A stretch of 64,000 bases of DNA from Sporopachydermia quercuum (lineage: Eukaryota > Ascomycota > Sporopachydermiomycetes > Sporopachydermiales > Sporopachydermiaceae). The stretch is taken from the NCBI GenBank assembly GCA_001599295.1, contig BCGN01000001.1:1178001-1242000 (forward strand), written 5' to 3'. Shown here piece by piece: positions 10,557-21,005 of this stretch. Both the position numbers and the translations under genes were made by a program. The notes beneath the pieces are model-generated. The model saw only the letters and a list, made by a program, of their open reading frames with translations, did no database searches and was not told the origin of the DNA. The stretch's first letter is position 1; each line of letters begins with the position of its first letter.

Positions 10557-12563
10557 TCAAAAGCTCAGACAATTACTAGATTGAGCATAGGTTAACCGCA
10601 ATAAATAATTATCTTCGCCATGTTTGTCGATAAGGTTTTGAACAAGTTTCGACCTCTTCGTTGATGAGATTTTTGGGTTCAAAATTCTTTTCAGAGCAAA
10701 ATCATCTCCAGTGGTCCAAATGCCCGGGGTATCAGGGAAAAGATCGTCCAGTGATTGATCCTCTTCTTTCCCATAATCAGATGAAAACACCATTTCATAC
10801 TTTTCAATAAGCTTTTCAGTGTCATTATAATCTATGCCTATTAATGCTTCATATACTTCTCTTGCAGTCATTGCTTCTATTTCGTACCGATTACAGAGAT
10901 AATCAATATGATCAGCCAGAAGTTTTTCGTATTCATCAAATCCAAGATTGAGGTCAGGTCTAAGAGGAATTATATCATTTTTTGTCTCATCATGTTGTCC
11001 ATGATCCGGAATTGCTGATTCTGAATCAGAAGAAGTTGCTTCTATTCTATCAAGTGCTGGTGTCAGATGATCTCCATCACGCTCAATAGTACTTGTAGAT
11101 TTCTCTAGTATATTGAACATCTTCGAACCTTTGAACAGGCTTATCTGGGTATTTACTTCTGATCTTCTGATCTCTGTGGGCTGCTGAGCTGTATTTGATT
11201 TGTTCGCAGCAAGGGTTTGAATTTTCTCTAGTATAGAGGCTGATATACTGCTGCTAGCAAACTTTGACGGCGACTGTGATGCATCAGTTTCTTCTTCGAT
11301 TGGATCATTGGACTCATTCGGTTGTAGTTGTGGTATTAATGAATTCATATCCATCCGTTGACGTTTACTGTCAGGTTCATCGTTTGAGTTTTGTTGTGTA
11401 GAGTTGATGGTGTTTCCTGAGTCAGATAATTGTGATGAATGTTGCGATTGAAGAATAGCAGATTCTACTTGTGAGCTGATTTCGTTTGAATCGTTGCTTT
11501 GAGTAGCTATTTCCGAAATGCTTCCGGAAATGTTCTCCTGCTGCTGTATCTCAGGAATATCTTCAAGAATGTCTTCATTAGAATCTTGCTGTGTTTGTTC
11601 GATCATTGATGGTGTATCATCTGTTGTACTATGATCCAATTGCCGGGGTGGGGATGATGTTCTTTCTTGTGTTTGGTTTTCTCTATTTAGAGAGAGGTCC
11701 TCGTCAGGCTCATTATTTCGTCTGATGCCCATAGTTTCATTGTTATTCGAAGAGGCAGTAGTAGTAGCATTCACACTGAGAGATTCATCGATCTGAGGTC
11801 CATTATCAACTCTAGCAGATTCAGCATCTATTTGAGCCTTAGCCTTGCTCTCTCGACTTGAAGCCTTCTTTGGACTTGATACCTCTTCTTTAGGACTTGG
11901 TGTGTCATCATTTTCAGCGGGTTCATGCTCAATCAATGCTGCTTCCGGAGCAGGCATATAACTTCTTCTTATTTTAAGATCAGAAGGAAGTTTACTAGGA
12001 CGCCAATACTTAGGCGGGTGATCAACATATTCTCCTTTTTCAACCTTCTCCCAGTAAGGTTTCGCTTTCCCAATATCAAATCTTCTTTTATCGGCCAAAA
12101 TCCGTAATTTATAACGAACAGCATCAAATGACCGGCTTGATCCCATCTGTCTCACTATTTCAAACACTGTTTCACGTTCTGTTTTATTTTGCGCTCTATA
12201 TTCTCTGCAAATAGATTCCATCAAATCTTCTTCATCAGATGTGTAGTTGATTGGTCTCCCTGTTGATGTAGTANTTATACCTACCCGAAAATTAACCAAT
12301 GAAGGTAGCTTGTTGTCATGAACAGCTTTGTATAAAAATTCCAGTTTAAATATTTGACATCGTATATTAACAGGCATTGGAGCTCCTTCTTGATATAGAA
12401 CAATATCTGCATTTCTTGTTGACTGTACTATTTCACCCCCACCTTTAAGAATTAGCTTCTCTAATAGCTCTATTCTTGGTGAACGAGGAGGTAAAATTCT
12501 TATTTTCAGAGGTTCGTCATCTTTCGTGAAAAGGTCACTCGCTATTGTTTTTTGAGCTGCCAT
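10557..12563 (-). CDS. RAP1-like telomere/transcription protein, paralogue B (BRCT, one Myb, RCT)
   Basis: A 668-residue protein with the same domain order as its neighbour. A BRCT domain lies at about 15-92 (LKGGGEIVQSTRNADIVLY). A single Myb repeat lies at about 105-160 (INYTSDEEDLM ... SFDAVRYKLRILADKR). A roughly 380-residue Ser/Asn/Gln/Glu-rich linker follows. An RCT domain lies at about 545-660 and ends in DTPGIWTTGDDFAL and a DKHGEDNYLLRLTY segment. The single-Myb form resembles human and filamentous-fungal RAP1, which is tethered to telomeres through a TRF-type protein; that this holds here is inference. Spacing of BRCT, Myb and RCT signatures agrees with paralogue A, indicating duplication of a whole gene. 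The start is the first ATG of the open frame. One codon contains N. Confidence 0.8.
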   Translation of the reverse strand: MAAQKTIASDLFTKDDEPLKIRILPPRSPRIELLEKLILKGGGEIVQSTRNADIVLYQEGAPMPVNIRCQIFKLEFLYKAVHDNKLPSLVNFRVGIXTTSTGRPINYTSDEEDLMESICREYRAQNKTERETVFEIVRQMGSSRSFDAVRYKLRILADKRRFDIGKAKPYWEKVEKGEYVDHPPKYWRPSKLPSDLKIRRSYMPAPEAALIEHEPAENDDTPSPKEEVSSPKKASSRESKAKAQIDAESARVDNGPQIDESLSVNATTTASSNNNETMGIRRNNEPDEDLSLNRENQTQERTSSPPRQLDHSTTDDTPSMIEQTQQDSNEDILEDIPEIQQQENISGSISEIATQSNDSNEISSQVESAILQSQHSSQLSDSGNTINSTQQNSNDEPDSKRQRMDMNSLIPQLQPNESNDPIEEETDASQSPSKFASSSISASILEKIQTLAANKSNTAQQPTEIRRSEVNTQISLFKGSKMFNILEKSTSTIERDGDHLTPALDRIEATSSDSESAIPDHGQHDETKNDIIPLRPDLNLGFDEYEKLLADHIDYLCNRYEIEAMTAREVYEALIGIDYNDTEKLIEKYEMVFSSDYGKEEDQSLDDLFPDTPGIWTTGDDFALKRILNPKISSTKRSKLVQNLIDKHGEDNYLLRLTYAQSSNCLSF

Positions 12564-13618
12564 ATTGGTGTAATGCTTTTGTTTTTAAAGATTGCTGTTT
12601 GTCATTACTTGATAGTTATTCTTTATCGCGCCTAATATGTTTGTTCTACTTATTCAAAGGAAAATGCTATCTGAGTACATATAAACGAAATGAATCAAAC
12701 ATCAGATTGCCAAAGTAAAAGGCAATCCTTTTGATTTGAGCCGTGATACTCTGATTGCGGTCAGATGTGAAGAANAAAAAACTCTTGTCATCACCGACGA
12801 GGTGTTCGAACAGTATAAACTATTGATATCAGAAAAGTAAACAAAAATTATTAGAGAAGAGGCCCGCATCTACGCGGAAGTTAAGTTTCATGCAATACTA
12901 TGCACGTATAGCTTTTTAGGACAGTTCAAGGGGACCATGGGACAAAGTTGCTTCAAAAGAAAATATATTTAGCTGCACTCACTGTTAATGACTGTGTACC
13001 TAGAATAAAATAATTTTATATTATTAGCTGTATATTCTTGAGTTTTATTACTTCCGAAATGTAACCTCAATTAGATCTAATCACTTTCTATTTNAGTGTC
13101 ATGAAGTACATCCTCAGCTTCATTTGCACAATCTTACAGTATCTTGCATATACTTCAATACACTTGCATATCCATCAATTTACTTATTGTTCAGTTTAGT
13201 TCTCTCAAAGAGATCTACACTATACTATCAACCAAAAGAAGAATAGCAATTCCCTACTATTATTCTTATAATGTATACTACTAACATAACAACAATAGTT
13301 TATTTTCGANAATCATGGACTTGTCTTTATTCCTACTTCACAATAAAATCTCAGGAACAGCCCCTTCAACCTCACTAATAAGCGTTTACATAATCTAAAA
13401 ACAATCTTAATCGATCTGATCTGCAAAGCCGTAACCAGAAACAACAACAAAATGGCTATTCATTGAATTCACGTCTGTTGATCTGCATGTTATTTGTTAC
13501 TTAAAAACTATTCTTTTAATCTTTTAAGTCGTGATAAACTTCTTGAATCCACACTCTTTCAAGTTGAAGGAACGTTGATAGCAAAATCAAGTAATTATGG
13601 TTTCAATGAGCTAACAGA
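12564..13618. other. Divergent intergenic region, RAP1-like B / ALG14
   Basis: About 1.05 kb between divergently transcribed genes, so it should hold both promoters. I see no additional ORF of note, no tRNA and no strong motif. Single Ns lie at 12775, 13094 and 13310. Confidence 0.5.
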
Positions 13619-14384
13619 ATGAGTATAACCTTCTTGTGCATAGCAGTATTGGCTCTGGTGAACATAGTGGTTATTCGGATAGCAATTCTGTTGCCAACTC
13701 TCCAATCTCAACCAGATATAAATAAAACGAAAAGGCATGGAGAACGGACAAAGTTGATGGTTTTCCTTGGGTCAGGAGGCCATACTGGTGAAATGTTCCG
13801 AATGATAGATAAGCTTGATCTCAGTAATTACTTTGAAAGGTATTATATTTACTCTTCAGGCGATAATACATCTAGAGAGAAAGCGGAAAAGTACGAAGAA
13901 CAGAAATGCTCGAAATTGGATGTGGGAGCAAACTCTAGATCTTACAAGCTTTACGAAGTTGTCAGAGCTCGAAAAGTTGGTCAATCATGGATTAGCACAC
14001 CTTTTACTACTGTGATGAGTTTACTGAGTTGTTTGAGGATAGCACTTTTAAGTCCTGAGGTGATCGTTTGTAATGGACCGGGAACAACAGTTCCTTTGTG
14101 TTACCTTTTGTTCTTGTTAAATGTATGTGTGATATGCTTTTCATTTATGAACTAACTTTATGGGAACCGTTAAAGTTTCATTCTGGTACTAACCAAATGG
14201 ATTATAGGTTGTCGGTTCGAATAAAACAAGAATAGTATATATTGAATCTTTGGCTCGGGTGCAATCATTATCATTAACTGGAAAACTTCTTTTGCCAATC
14301 GCCAACAGGTTTATTGTTCAATGGGAACAATTGAGATACAAGTATGGTAAAGGTAGACTAGAGTATTATGGGATCTTAGTTTGA
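13619..14384 (+). CDS. ALG14: ALG14, UDP-GlcNAc transferase membrane subunit (one intron)
   Basis: Alg14 anchors the catalytic subunit Alg13 at the ER membrane. Together they add the second GlcNAc to dolichol-PP-GlcNAc in N-glycan synthesis. Exon 1 is 13619-14122 (168 codons) and exon 2 is 14208-14384. The 85-nt intron has a GTATGT donor, TACTAAC at 14188-14194 and a TAG acceptor, phase 0, giving a 226-residue protein (usual size about 220-240). Residues 1-30 are an N-terminal membrane anchor. Next comes the family motif FLGSGGHTGEM, then VICNGPGTTVPL-like sequence at the end of exon 1. Exon 2 supplies YIESLARVQSLSLTGKLL, IANRFIVQWE and the terminal YYGILV, all Alg14 hallmarks. Without splicing the frame closes within ten codons of the donor, so the intron is required. 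Confidence 0.92.
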
Positions 14385-15166
14385 AACCAGAGAAGATTAG
14401 AATGAACAAAAAGAAGCAAACGAAGAAACCCAAGACAACAATCTGAACATGAAGCTAGGAGAATCCCCTGTACTGAAGCTCTATTTATGTGGTCCTTGCA
14501 TTTAATCATTCGTTTGCTTATTTATATTATTTATATTTAATAGTAATTTGCATCAAATTCATTAATGGACTCTCTCATTGAACTAAGAAAAATGTCTTTC
14601 AACTTTTGCATTCATCATCTACAATCTCAATTTGTTAGTTATACTCCTAGAAGAGTTCAGCATTTACCTTTACAATTTTCAACATTCTTTTCATCTGTCT
14701 TCATGAAGTTAGCTCTCAATTGTTTCTTTGTTTATCATCTTCATCATTTATTCATCTTANGGTTATTTAGAGGTTGATCCCTGTTTTATATGATTATGTG
14801 ATCCAATAATTGCCCAATTTCATCAATGAGTTGCTCCGCATCCTTCCATGTCATGAATGACAAGACAAATACGCAATGAAAAAAAACTCAATTGTTCATG
14901 ACAAACTATACCAAACAATTGCTGTACGAAAAATGACTAAGACGTCGCACCTATAATGTAATACTCCCTTATATGGGTGCTTGACAGGCAGACCATTCCG
15001 ATATGAAAGACAATTGAGCTGTACTTCTTTCTTCTTCCTTGTTTCAAATAGTTTCTTGTTTTTTCAATTTATATCGAAAGCATTGAATTCCGAATCAAAG
15101 TAATCTGAATTGAACGAACAAGTATTTGATTAACACAAAGATATTTCTAATTTACAAACTATCAAA
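14385..15166. promoter_or_regulatory. TPI1 promoter region
   Basis: About 780 bp upstream of a glycolytic gene. TATGGGTG at 14972-14979 is the complement of CACCCATA, the core of the Saccharomyces Rap1 site, about 190 bp before the ATG. A pyrimidine-rich tract with CTTCC motifs follows at about 15020-15065; CTTCC is the Gcr1 element in Saccharomyces glycolytic promoters. Both readings are by analogy. One N lies at 14760. No separate gene is seen. Confidence 0.35.
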
Positions 15167-16086
15167 ATGGTAAGTAGATTGTTGACGGAATAGAAGGAGG
15201 AGATGGGATGGGATCATGATTGATGAATCCGAATTGCTTGAAAGATATATACGAATACGGAACATTAAGAACAGAAAGCGAACAATGGTCAGAACATTCC
15301 TACAAACAATTAAACATTACTAACAGTTACAATTAGGCTCGTATTTTTTTTGTTGGAGGTAACTTCAAGATGAACGGCAGTCTAGCCAGCATCAAGAAGA
15401 TTGTTGATGATTTGAATGCTGCAGATTTACCTTCTAATGTTGAAGTTGTTATCTCACCACCTGCACCTTATCTTGCTTTAGCTGCTGCTGAAAACAAACA
15501 ACCTACTGTTTCTGTTGCTGCTCAAAATGCTTTCAACAAGGCATCTGGTGCTTACACTGGTGAAATCTCAGTTGAAAGCATCAAGGATGTTGGTGCCAAG
15601 TGGGTTATTCTTGGTCATTCTGAACGACGAACTATCATCAAGGAATCTTCTGAATTCATTGCCGACAAGACTAAGTTTGCCCTTGATAATGGCGTTCCTG
15701 TTATCTTATGTATCGGCGAAACTTTGGAAGAACGTCAATCTGGCAAGACTTTGGATGTTTGCAAGTCTCAATTGGAGCCTGTCATTGCTAAGTTGACTGC
15801 TGATGACTGGAAGAACGTTGTCATTGCCTACGAACCTGTCTGGGCTATTGGTACCGGTTTGGCTGCTACCCCTGACGATGCTCAAGAAACCCATAAGGGT
15901 ATTAGAGCTTATTTGAAGGAAAAGCTAGGTGAGGAAATCGCCGAAAGCGTTAGAATCTTGTATGGTGGCTCCGTCAATGGCAAGAATGCTACTACTTTCA
16001 AGGACAAGGCTGATATTGACGGTTTCTTGGTTGGTGGTGCTTCCCTCAAGCCTGAATTCATTGATATTATCAAGAGCAGAATCTAA
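15167..16086 (+). CDS. TPI1: TPI1, triosephosphate isomerase (intron directly after the start codon)
   Basis: This enzyme interconverts dihydroxyacetone phosphate and glyceraldehyde-3-phosphate in cytosolic glycolysis. The open frame that begins at 15370 lacks the N-terminus. The true gene starts with an exon whose coding part is only ATG (15167-15169). A 167-nt intron follows, with GTAAGT donor, TACTAAC at 15318-15324 and TAG acceptor at 15334-15336, then exon 2 at 15337-16086. This gives [15 protein letters not shown], restoring the catalytic Asn and Lys (N10, K12). The catalytic His (LGHSERR) and Glu ([11 protein letters not shown]) are present, as is the phosphate-binding YGGSVN. The protein is 250 residues, against about 248 in other yeasts. 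Codon use is strongly biased, with no CTG codon noticed, as expected for a highly expressed glycolytic gene. Confidence 0.95.
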
Positions 16087-18002
16087 ACAGGCTTCAGTTT
16101 ATAATATCATCCTTTGAATCGTATTTTTTGATGATCTTACGTATGGGATTACTCAATTCTACCGAATTGTTTATTTGTAATTGTCCTACTTATTAAATGT
16201 AGCTTCCAAAAGCTCAATTATGTCTATGAACATTAACTATTGTAATTTTCTTGACTGTAATAACCCGGCTTATACCATAAATACGTCTACAATCAAATGT
16301 AGGACAACCTGTTCAATTGCATCCATTTCGCTTGCACATCTTGAGCTTGTCTAAAAACAGATATATCTTTACAATCACACCCAATCATCAACGGTGGTTC
16401 TTAGTGTTGATGTAATCAAAAATAGACATGGAGTGAAGAACAAAAAACGACTTGGTTCTTCATCCTCACATCAAATTCATCACAGAATAAGCGAAGCTGT
16501 ACTTTGACTGGGATAATACATAAAGCCGAGATTGGTCTTCTTAGTAGGTAGTGATAAGAAACTCGAAGATCCAATAAAGGTTTTTTTTGCACATATTGCA
16601 TGAAAGCCAAGGGCTAGTCAATTTCCTGCGGGTATTTTTTCTTCCACCTCCGCGTGGAAGAACATATGTTCCCGTATGTTTCCTTGTTTGACGTACGTTC
16701 CTGCAGAGCACATTTGCTAGTCTTTTCAGTGCAGTTTTTGTCTGTTCGTATTTTTACAGTANATCACTACCCACCCATACTCTCTAATAAAAGGTTACTT
16801 GGTAGCATTCTGCAAGATACAGCGCTTGTTCCGCTTTTCCCAGTTATTCTTTTTTCCCATCTAGCAAGAGTGCTCATTTCAACACTAAGTATCCCCTCAT
16901 TTCTTATCAGTTTTATTCCATACAACAAAAAACTCACACAAAAGTGACCATATTCCTACGTATTTATGTGATATCCCTGCACCTCGGGTGACCTACGTAA
17001 ACTCTACAGGTACGTCATTGCCCGTAGTTGGAACGTATTATAACTACGAAACACTCATAAAATATTCACTATTACAAAGGGAGTGTTAGTGTGTTAGTGA
17101 AATTTTTGAAATCATATATCATAAGCAGTCTAATTATATACGTTTCTTACTTTTCTTTTAATAACAAACCAACTATCTCGTTTCTTCTCCCTACATTGTT
17201 ACTACAAAGGTAAGCTTTAGCGGCTGATCATGTGACCAGAACATTTTTGTCCCATTTCCCATTTAATATTCGGTACTTCACCTCAGTTGTTGATTGTAAG
17301 CAATCCTTACAATAGGAAGTATAATAATTCTTGGCTTCTCCTCCTACAAACAAAAGAGCAGAAAGAAGGGTAATAAACCAGCTAGTTATTCGTTATCAAA
17401 ATTATTGTCATTGCAAATCGGAACTTGAATCACTTGCGTATGAGGATTATGGAGAGGGATTAAGAGAAAGAGATTGGCTGCACGATAGTTATCCACGCGG
17501 TGTCGTTAGCTGAAGTGATAGATTCTAAGCAAGTCATTTAGTGACGATCTAAAATAGGTGCCTTAGTGAAAATTGAATTGGGCTTATAGCTGTTCTAAGT
17601 CCAGTTAGTGTCTCTATTTGGTGAATAGATGTTCTGGTAATCTCAAGCAAATTTATCTGCATTGTTGATTGTATATGAGCTTTTCATTGATCACGAGAAA
17701 GTTAGTTTTCTAGAGCAGGTTAATAATCAGAATCATTTTCAATCTGTTATTACTATCATTACCTATCGAACTATACAATAAAGGTACAAAGAGTTTTGTT
17801 AAAATCATCTAATATTTAACTGGGATAACATATACCACGAATTGTATTGCTTGATATACAGGTTTCACAGAACGATAACAACCACAAGTTTTGTTACCTG
17901 GTTGGTAGCGTCCACCAATATTCAGCGCAGTTCTATACGCAACATCGCTGAAAGAATTTTTACTCACTTCTGTATATTATATTTGTAACTGCATGCCTCA
18001 AC
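16087..18002. other. Gene-free interval TPI1 to SLM1, 1.9 kb
   Basis: No convincing gene. A perfect 7-bp hairpin lies at 16641-16660 (CTTCCAC, 6-nt loop, GTGGAAG). CACCCATAC at 16772-16780 resembles a Rap1 site. CATGTGACCA at 17229-17238 is shared with the GCN20 promoter. A 60-codon frame at 17331-17513 opens only with TTG and was rejected. One N lies at 16762. Confidence 0.5.
16641..16660. other. Short perfect hairpin
   Basis: CTTCCAC at 16641-16647 pairs with GTGGAAG at 16654-16660 around the loop CTCCGC. It lies about 550 bp past the TPI1 stop. It is not followed by a clear T-run, and its function is unknown. Confidence 0.3.
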
Positions 18003-20324
18003 ATGGATTCTCAGATTAATCGGTCATTAGGATCGTTATCATTGAATTCCCAAGGAACGGAACGAGAACTTCAGAGCTCATCACCAAATCTAATGAATGC
18101 GAGTGCACGCCTTGACTCATTTGCTAAAAGTTTTGAAAACCAAACACAGCAGCAACATCAACAAAATGAACGGAACTATTCTTTTGCTAACTCCAATTTT
18201 GGAAGCTACAATGATAGCAATTTTAATCCTGCTAACAATAGCTACTCAAACACTATGCACAATCATTCTCTTTCAATGAACAACTCAGCTCCAAAAACTA
18301 ATTTCAACAACTTCAGCTCAGGCGTTCATGTGATCAAGAATGAACCTGTGTCTAGCACAATCCCACAATTTCAAACTGCCCATCAATTGAATGTCATTCA
18401 TCCTGTGAGGTCTAATTACTCAGAGATTTCTCAATCTACGAAATCAATTGTTAGCAAAATGCATCAACCGATACCATCTACAGATCGAAGATCTCCTTTT
18501 CATACACCTGTTCCTATAAACTCAAATCCTACTGAAATACTTGCTTCTAGGTTTCAAATCTGGAGAAAAATTATTAGAGGTCTCAATTCGTACTTTCTAG
18601 AGTTTGCTAATGTCCAAGAGGAAGTAGTTAGGCAACACATACGTTTAGCACATGCTGTTAACTTTCCTTTCTTTCAAAACGGGGGAGTGACTTCTGGAAA
18701 TAGATCATCTGGTTCATCTGGTCCTGGTGAAGTAGAGCAAGATTTTCTTGCTGCTAAGAAGTTCTTTCTAGGATCTGGATCGGGAAGCATTCGAGATGTT
18801 CCAGGAACTTTCCTAGCCTTCCATAAAATATCAGCTGCTAATTCATCTAGGATAGCAAGAGAATTACACCAAATTGTAATTCCTCGTTTGGAAGAATTAC
18901 GCAGAGATCTTTTGGTGAAAATCAAGGAAATAAGAAGCTTGGCTTCTGATTTCAAGAATACAGTGGCTAAAGAACAAGCGTTAACTGGAAGAGATTTAGA
19001 AAACTATTCTAATGCTCTTGACATTAGCAAAACAAGTACCAGTGCAGTTTTAAACCCCAAAAGAGATCCTTATTTATTAAAACTTGTCATTGATCGACAA
19101 ATCAGAAAACAGATTCTAGAAGAAAATTATCTTCACGAAGCATTTTTGAACCTACAAGGTTCAGCCAAAGAATTGGAAAAAGTTGTTGTTCAAGAGGTTC
19201 AACAATCTCTCATGACATTCTCTAAATTAGTGTCAGTTGAAGCACATACTATTTTGGAATATTTNGTATCAAAGATTGATTCTGGATTCCCAAGTTTAGA
19301 TCCAGCGAAAGAATGGGACGAATTTATCCATCGTGATGTCAATTTTGTGGATCCTGATTTACCATTAAGAAATGTGTCAGACATCATATATTCGCATATG
19401 AATGATCCCATAGCAACAGAGGTTCGTTCAGGTTATTTAGAAAGAAGATCTAAATTCTTAAAAAGCTATACCAGAGGATGGTATGTCTTGACACCATCAT
19501 TCTTTCACGAATTCAAATTCCCTGATAGAAGGAAAGATCCCATTCCTGTTATGTCGTTATCATTAGATGATTGTCAATTATCTGAGCATTCAAAGGCGAA
19601 TTCAGGGTCCGAATCTTCCAAATTTATCTTATTTGCCAAGCAGAATGGTATTATATCCAGAGGTCATAATTGGGTGTTCCGTGCCGATAGTTATGACGAG
19701 ATGCTTGGTTGGTATAGCGACTTGAAAAGCTTAACTGAGTTAAGCGATTCCAGCACTAGAGCAGCTTTCATTAAGAAACGTAAGAGGAAAGCAGCAATGT
19801 CTCAACCTGGATTACAACTTGATTATGGTCCTGACCAAAACCAACATGTATCTCAAGCACAATGGAATAATCTTCTTCAAGACAACCCGGAAGATCAAGA
19901 AATTCCTTTTGAACTGTATGCTCCAGGAAATGATGTGCCTGAAGAGGGTCCTTCTAATACTCCTATTGACGCTACTAATAAAGTTGCATCTGAGGCGATA
20001 CCAGGTCCTGAATCTAAGGATGTTGTTGATGGGATTCTACTGACACCTATTGATTCAGCTGACTTAGATAAAGCTTCATTCATACCAAGACGCAATGACC
20101 ATAGTTTCGTAGAGGAGCAAGAAGAGAAAGAACGTTCTAAGCATAATGCTAATGCTAATGCTAATGCTCACGCAGGTGCTATTGCTGATACTCATGATCA
20201 TGCTGATGTTAATGACAATGGCAATGAATATAATCTTACTAATAATGAGGAAAGCAGAGATGAGAACGAAGTATATCAAGAAAATGTGCCTGGAGAAGAT
20301 CATCATGCACTGAACGGTAACTAA
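18003..20324 (+). CDS. SLM1/SLM2-like BAR and PH domain protein (TORC2 / eisosome effector)
   Basis: A 773-residue protein. Slm proteins bind PI(4,5)P2 at the plasma membrane and link TORC2 to Ypk1, actin organisation and sphingolipid control. The first about 170 residues are Asn/Ser-rich and disordered. A helical F-BAR-like region spans about 175-440, starting ILASRFQIWRKIIRGLNSYF. A PH domain spans about 474-580 (SGYLERRSKFLKSYTRGWYVL through GHNWVFRADSYDEMLGWY). The disordered tail contains repeated AN dipeptides at about 20146-20166 and an acidic end. A glycine/serine insert, GSGSGS, sits between the first BAR helices. The protein is somewhat longer than Saccharomyces Slm1/2, mainly in its tails. 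One codon contains N. It is convergent with the WSC gene. Confidence 0.85.
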   Translation: MDSQINRSLGSLSLNSQGTERELQSSSPNLMNASARLDSFAKSFENQTQQQHQQNERNYSFANSNFGSYNDSNFNPANNSYSNTMHNHSLSMNNSAPKTNFNNFSSGVHVIKNEPVSSTIPQFQTAHQLNVIHPVRSNYSEISQSTKSIVSKMHQPIPSTDRRSPFHTPVPINSNPTEILASRFQIWRKIIRGLNSYFLEFANVQEEVVRQHIRLAHAVNFPFFQNGGVTSGNRSSGSSGPGEVEQDFLAAKKFFLGSGSGSIRDVPGTFLAFHKISAANSSRIARELHQIVIPRLEELRRDLLVKIKEIRSLASDFKNTVAKEQALTGRDLENYSNALDISKTSTSAVLNPKRDPYLLKLVIDRQIRKQILEENYLHEAFLNLQGSAKELEKVVVQEVQQSLMTFSKLVSVEAHTILEYXVSKIDSGFPSLDPAKEWDEFIHRDVNFVDPDLPLRNVSDIIYSHMNDPIATEVRSGYLERRSKFLKSYTRGWYVLTPSFFHEFKFPDRRKDPIPVMSLSLDDCQLSEHSKANSGSESSKFILFAKQNGIISRGHNWVFRADSYDEMLGWYSDLKSLTELSDSSTRAAFIKKRKRKAAMSQPGLQLDYGPDQNQHVSQAQWNNLLQDNPEDQEIPFELYAPGNDVPEEGPSNTPIDATNKVASEAIPGPESKDVVDGILLTPIDSADLDKASFIPRRNDHSFVEEQEEKERSKHNANANANAHAGAIADTHDHADVNDNGNEYNLTNNEESRDENEVYQENVPGEDHHALNGN

Positions 20325-21005
20325 AATGGAATTTTTCACGTTTTTTTCATATGCTTTTACTTTATAAAAACGTGTATTTTGATCGGTATTTATATTGATA
20401 AGCAGGTCAACTGTAGTGTAGATATAAGCACATGCTTGGTCTTGATGATGTTGATAGACCTATGTAGTAATACAGATTACCATCAAGTATAATAGTAAAT
20501 CAGTACAGCAGCAATGTGTTCTAGTATCAAGACAAATTCCAATAGCCAAACGTCAAAAGAACAAAATGAGGGAAGAGAAAGAAAAAAGAAAAAAGAAAGG
20601 ATGAATAGAAATTAACAAAGAAACAGGCAAAATGAGAAGGATTGTGATAGAACGGAGAACAGAATTAAGGAGAATTAAGCAACAACAAAAAAATAAAATA
20701 AAATAATAAAAAAAGAAGTTAAAGACAAGAAATAGCCAAAAAATAATATAAAAAATAATAATACATATCAATCAAACTGATATACAAAATCGATAGCCCA
20801 ACCAGAAAGAAACAGAAGTATAAGACAGTAAATCAATAAATAATAATAACTAAGTAAATGCATTCATAATTGGCAATAAAAACCATCCTAATAGGTACTT
20901 GATAATTGTTGTGATAGTCCAGTAACAAGACTTAAAAAACAGTAATGACCTGAGACTTATCATTGAATGTTCCCAACGAAGGTTACATCAGAAGAAGTTG
21001 ATCAA
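20325..21005. other. Convergent intergenic region, purine-rich
   Basis: About 680 bp between two 3' ends. The strand shown is strongly purine-rich from about 20565 to 20860 (GA and A runs). No gene or clear palindrome is seen; it is presumably the 3' UTRs and termination zones of SLM1-like and WSC genes. Confidence 0.45.

Noticed and set aside
13619-14155. Unspliced 178-codon reading of ALG14
   Set aside because: It ends in ten non-family residues read from the intron. Splicing at GTATGT restores the full conserved C-terminus.
17331-17513. 60-codon frame with protein-like composition upstream of the SLM1-like gene
   Set aside because: It opens only with TTG, has an in-frame stop just upstream and no internal Met. 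No ATG exon joins it through plausible splice sites, and its codons include many rare ones.
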